A DNA stretch of 8,800 nucleotides, taken from NCBI GenBank assembly GCA_020852155.1, contig JADZBJ010000004.1, positions 1 to 8,800 of the forward strand, given 5' to 3'. The DNA comes from Saprospiraceae bacterium (lineage in GTDB: Bacteria > Bacteroidota > Bacteroidia > Chitinophagales > Saprospiraceae). A program made the position numbers and the translations under genes. Of the stretch, positions 7,968 to 8,800 are shown in pieces. Position 1 is the stretch's first letter. Every line of letters begins with the position of its first letter. Below the pieces are notes generated by a model that was not told the DNA's origin, did no database searches, and saw nothing but the letters and a program-made list of their open reading frames with translations.

Positions 7968-8016
7968 GGTAGAGGGTGGAAGGCAAATGGATTCACAAAA
8001 TGTCTTCCACCCTACC
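7968..8016 (+). terminator. Long imperfect hairpin after the multidomain gene
   Basis: AGGGTGGAAGGCA (7973-7985) pairs with TGTCTTCCACCCT (8001-8013), with one G-T wobble and a 15-base loop. Beyond a two-base bulge, GGT (7968-7970) pairs with ACC (8014-8016). It begins 19 bp after the stop codon. The following bases, CTGAATTTTAC, give only a short T run, so it could be a terminator, an mRNA-stabilising hairpin or a dispersed repeat. It would limit read-through into the next gene. Confidence 0.5.
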
Positions 8017-8067
8017 CTGAATTTTACTAACCTTTGTTATTCCCAAACTAACCCTGTACTCGCTGCT

Positions 8068-8800
8068 ATGGTCGTTCTTAAGATTCATTTTCCAGTATTG
8101 TCCGTCATTGCCTGCGGGGTTATGGTGTTCATCGCCAATATCTTGCCTGCGCAGGTTGATCTCATCTGGAACGATCCGATTATTGTGCGGCAATCTTCGT
8201 ATATCCTTACAGCGCCACGCATTAAAACCCTTGGAGACGGCAATGTTGTTGCTGTTTGGGGTGAAAGTTCCAACCCTGCCAAAATCTGGTGCAGCCGCCT
8301 CGAAAACGGGCAATTTACTGCGCCCGTCAGCGTCGTGACAACGACTCCCGCTCCCGCACTCTTTGGCATTGGCGGGTTTGATGTAGCCATATACGGGCAA
8401 ACCATTTATGTGGTCTTCGAGCGTTCACCAGGTGGTATTTTTCTGACAACATCCAACGACGGCGGATTGACATTTGAAACGCCCGTAAACATACAAGGCG
8501 CTATATCAGGCGGCTCCTCTACGCTGGCCAATATTACAACCGACGAGGCCGGGAATATTTTCGTGAATTACATTCAGGAAAAAAGCGGCATTGCCACCCA
8601 GCAGATGAGGCGCTCGACCGATGGCGGACAAACGTTTTCTGCTGCGGTGGAGGCCAATATGCCCGCCGACGGCACAGAAGCCTGTGAATGCTGCATCGCA
8701 TCGCCGGTTGCGGCAAATGGCTCGGTTTGGCTCGCCTTTAGAAACAACAACGCCAATATTCGCGATCACTGGGTGAGTCGCTCAACCGACATGGCTGACA
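8068..8800 (+). CDS. Secreted sialidase-like (BNR/Asp-box) protein, N-terminal part
   Basis: The frame is open from ATG 8068 to the window end, 244 residues with no stop, so the gene is truncated here. I chose this ATG because MVVLKIHFPVLSVIACGVMV followed by FIANILPAQ is a good signal peptide, cleaved near PAQ (27-29). An in-frame ATG at 7987 would put 27 non-hydrophobic residues in front and lies inside the preceding hairpin. Two Asp-box motifs are clear, SNDGGLTF (129-136) and STDGGQTF (183-190), and a third may start at SRSTD near the end. Asp boxes mark six-bladed sialidase/BNR propellers. A Cys cluster, ACECC (205-209), follows the second box. The protein should be periplasmic or exported. 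It may be an exo-alpha-sialidase, but the catalytic Arg triad, Tyr/Glu pair and Asp cannot be confirmed from this part, so 'sialidase-like fold' is the safe call. Confidence 0.75.
   Translation, partial: MVVLKIHFPVLSVIACGVMVFIANILPAQVDLIWNDPIIVRQSSYILTAPRIKTLGDGNVVAVWGESSNPAKIWCSRLENGQFTAPVSVVTTTPAPALFGIGGFDVAIYGQTIYVVFERSPGGIFLTTSNDGGLTFETPVNIQGAISGGSSTLANITTDEAGNIFVNYIQEKSGIATQQMRRSTDGGQTFSAAVEANMPADGTEACECCIASPVAANGSVWLAFRNNNANIRDHWVSRSTDMAD

Noticed and set aside
7987..8067. Upstream in-frame ATG at 7987 as start of the sialidase-like gene
   Set aside because: It would add 27 residues that bury the signal peptide and would start inside the hairpin at 7968-8016.
8085..8405. Minus-strand open frames at 7993-8400 and 8085-8405
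   Set aside because: They overlap the signal peptide and first blades of the sialidase-like gene, have no recognisable domain, and are explained as antisense shadows.

Overview
The window looks like chromosomal DNA from a member of the Bacteroidota. The strongest clue is a secreted minus-strand protein that ends in a type IX secretion (Por) sorting domain, which is essentially restricted to that phylum. Start codons also lack Shine-Dalgarno sequences, as is usual there. The fairly balanced base composition and the FG-GAP/ASPIC-UnbV, PA14 and DUF1080 proteins would suit a Saprospirales-type environmental bacterium, but that rank is inference. I see no insertion sequence, phage gene, CRISPR array, tRNA or rRNA.

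Layout. (1) 2-622 (+) is the C-terminal end of an S41 carboxy-terminal processing protease. (2) A perfect 38-bp palindrome at 642-679 separates it from a convergent gene. (3) 700-3552 (-) is a ~950-residue secreted protein with seven calcium-loop (FG-GAP/VCBS) repeats, an ASPIC/UnbV domain, Ig-like modules and a T9SS tail. (4) 3553-3753 is a divergent intergenic region with two inverted repeats and a possible Bacteroidota -7 box. (5) 3754-4056 (+) is a cytosolic thioredoxin. (6) 4212-7949 (+) is a 1245-residue exported multidomain protein: N-terminal anchor, beta-rich domain, haem c domain, PA14 domain, dehydrogenase-like beta-propeller, beta-sandwich, and DUF1080 (3-keto-disaccharide hydrolase). 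(7) A hairpin at 7968-8016 precedes an Asp-box sialidase-like secreted protein that starts at 8068 and runs off the window.

How the genes may work together. The focus is the 1245-residue protein. A putative sugar-oxidising propeller, an electron-accepting cytochrome c and a 3-keto-glycoside-cleaving domain sit in one chain, with PA14 as a possible glycan-binding module. This suggests an envelope machine that oxidises and then cleaves glycosides. The domain order is read from sequence; the coupled activity is inference. The downstream sialidase-like propeller and the upstream T9SS protein are also envelope or secreted proteins, so the region has a cell-surface, polymer-handling flavour. Nothing proves a shared operon: the gaps are 155 and 118 bp, and hairpins lie after both trxA and the large gene. 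No gap longer than 300 bases lacks a gene.
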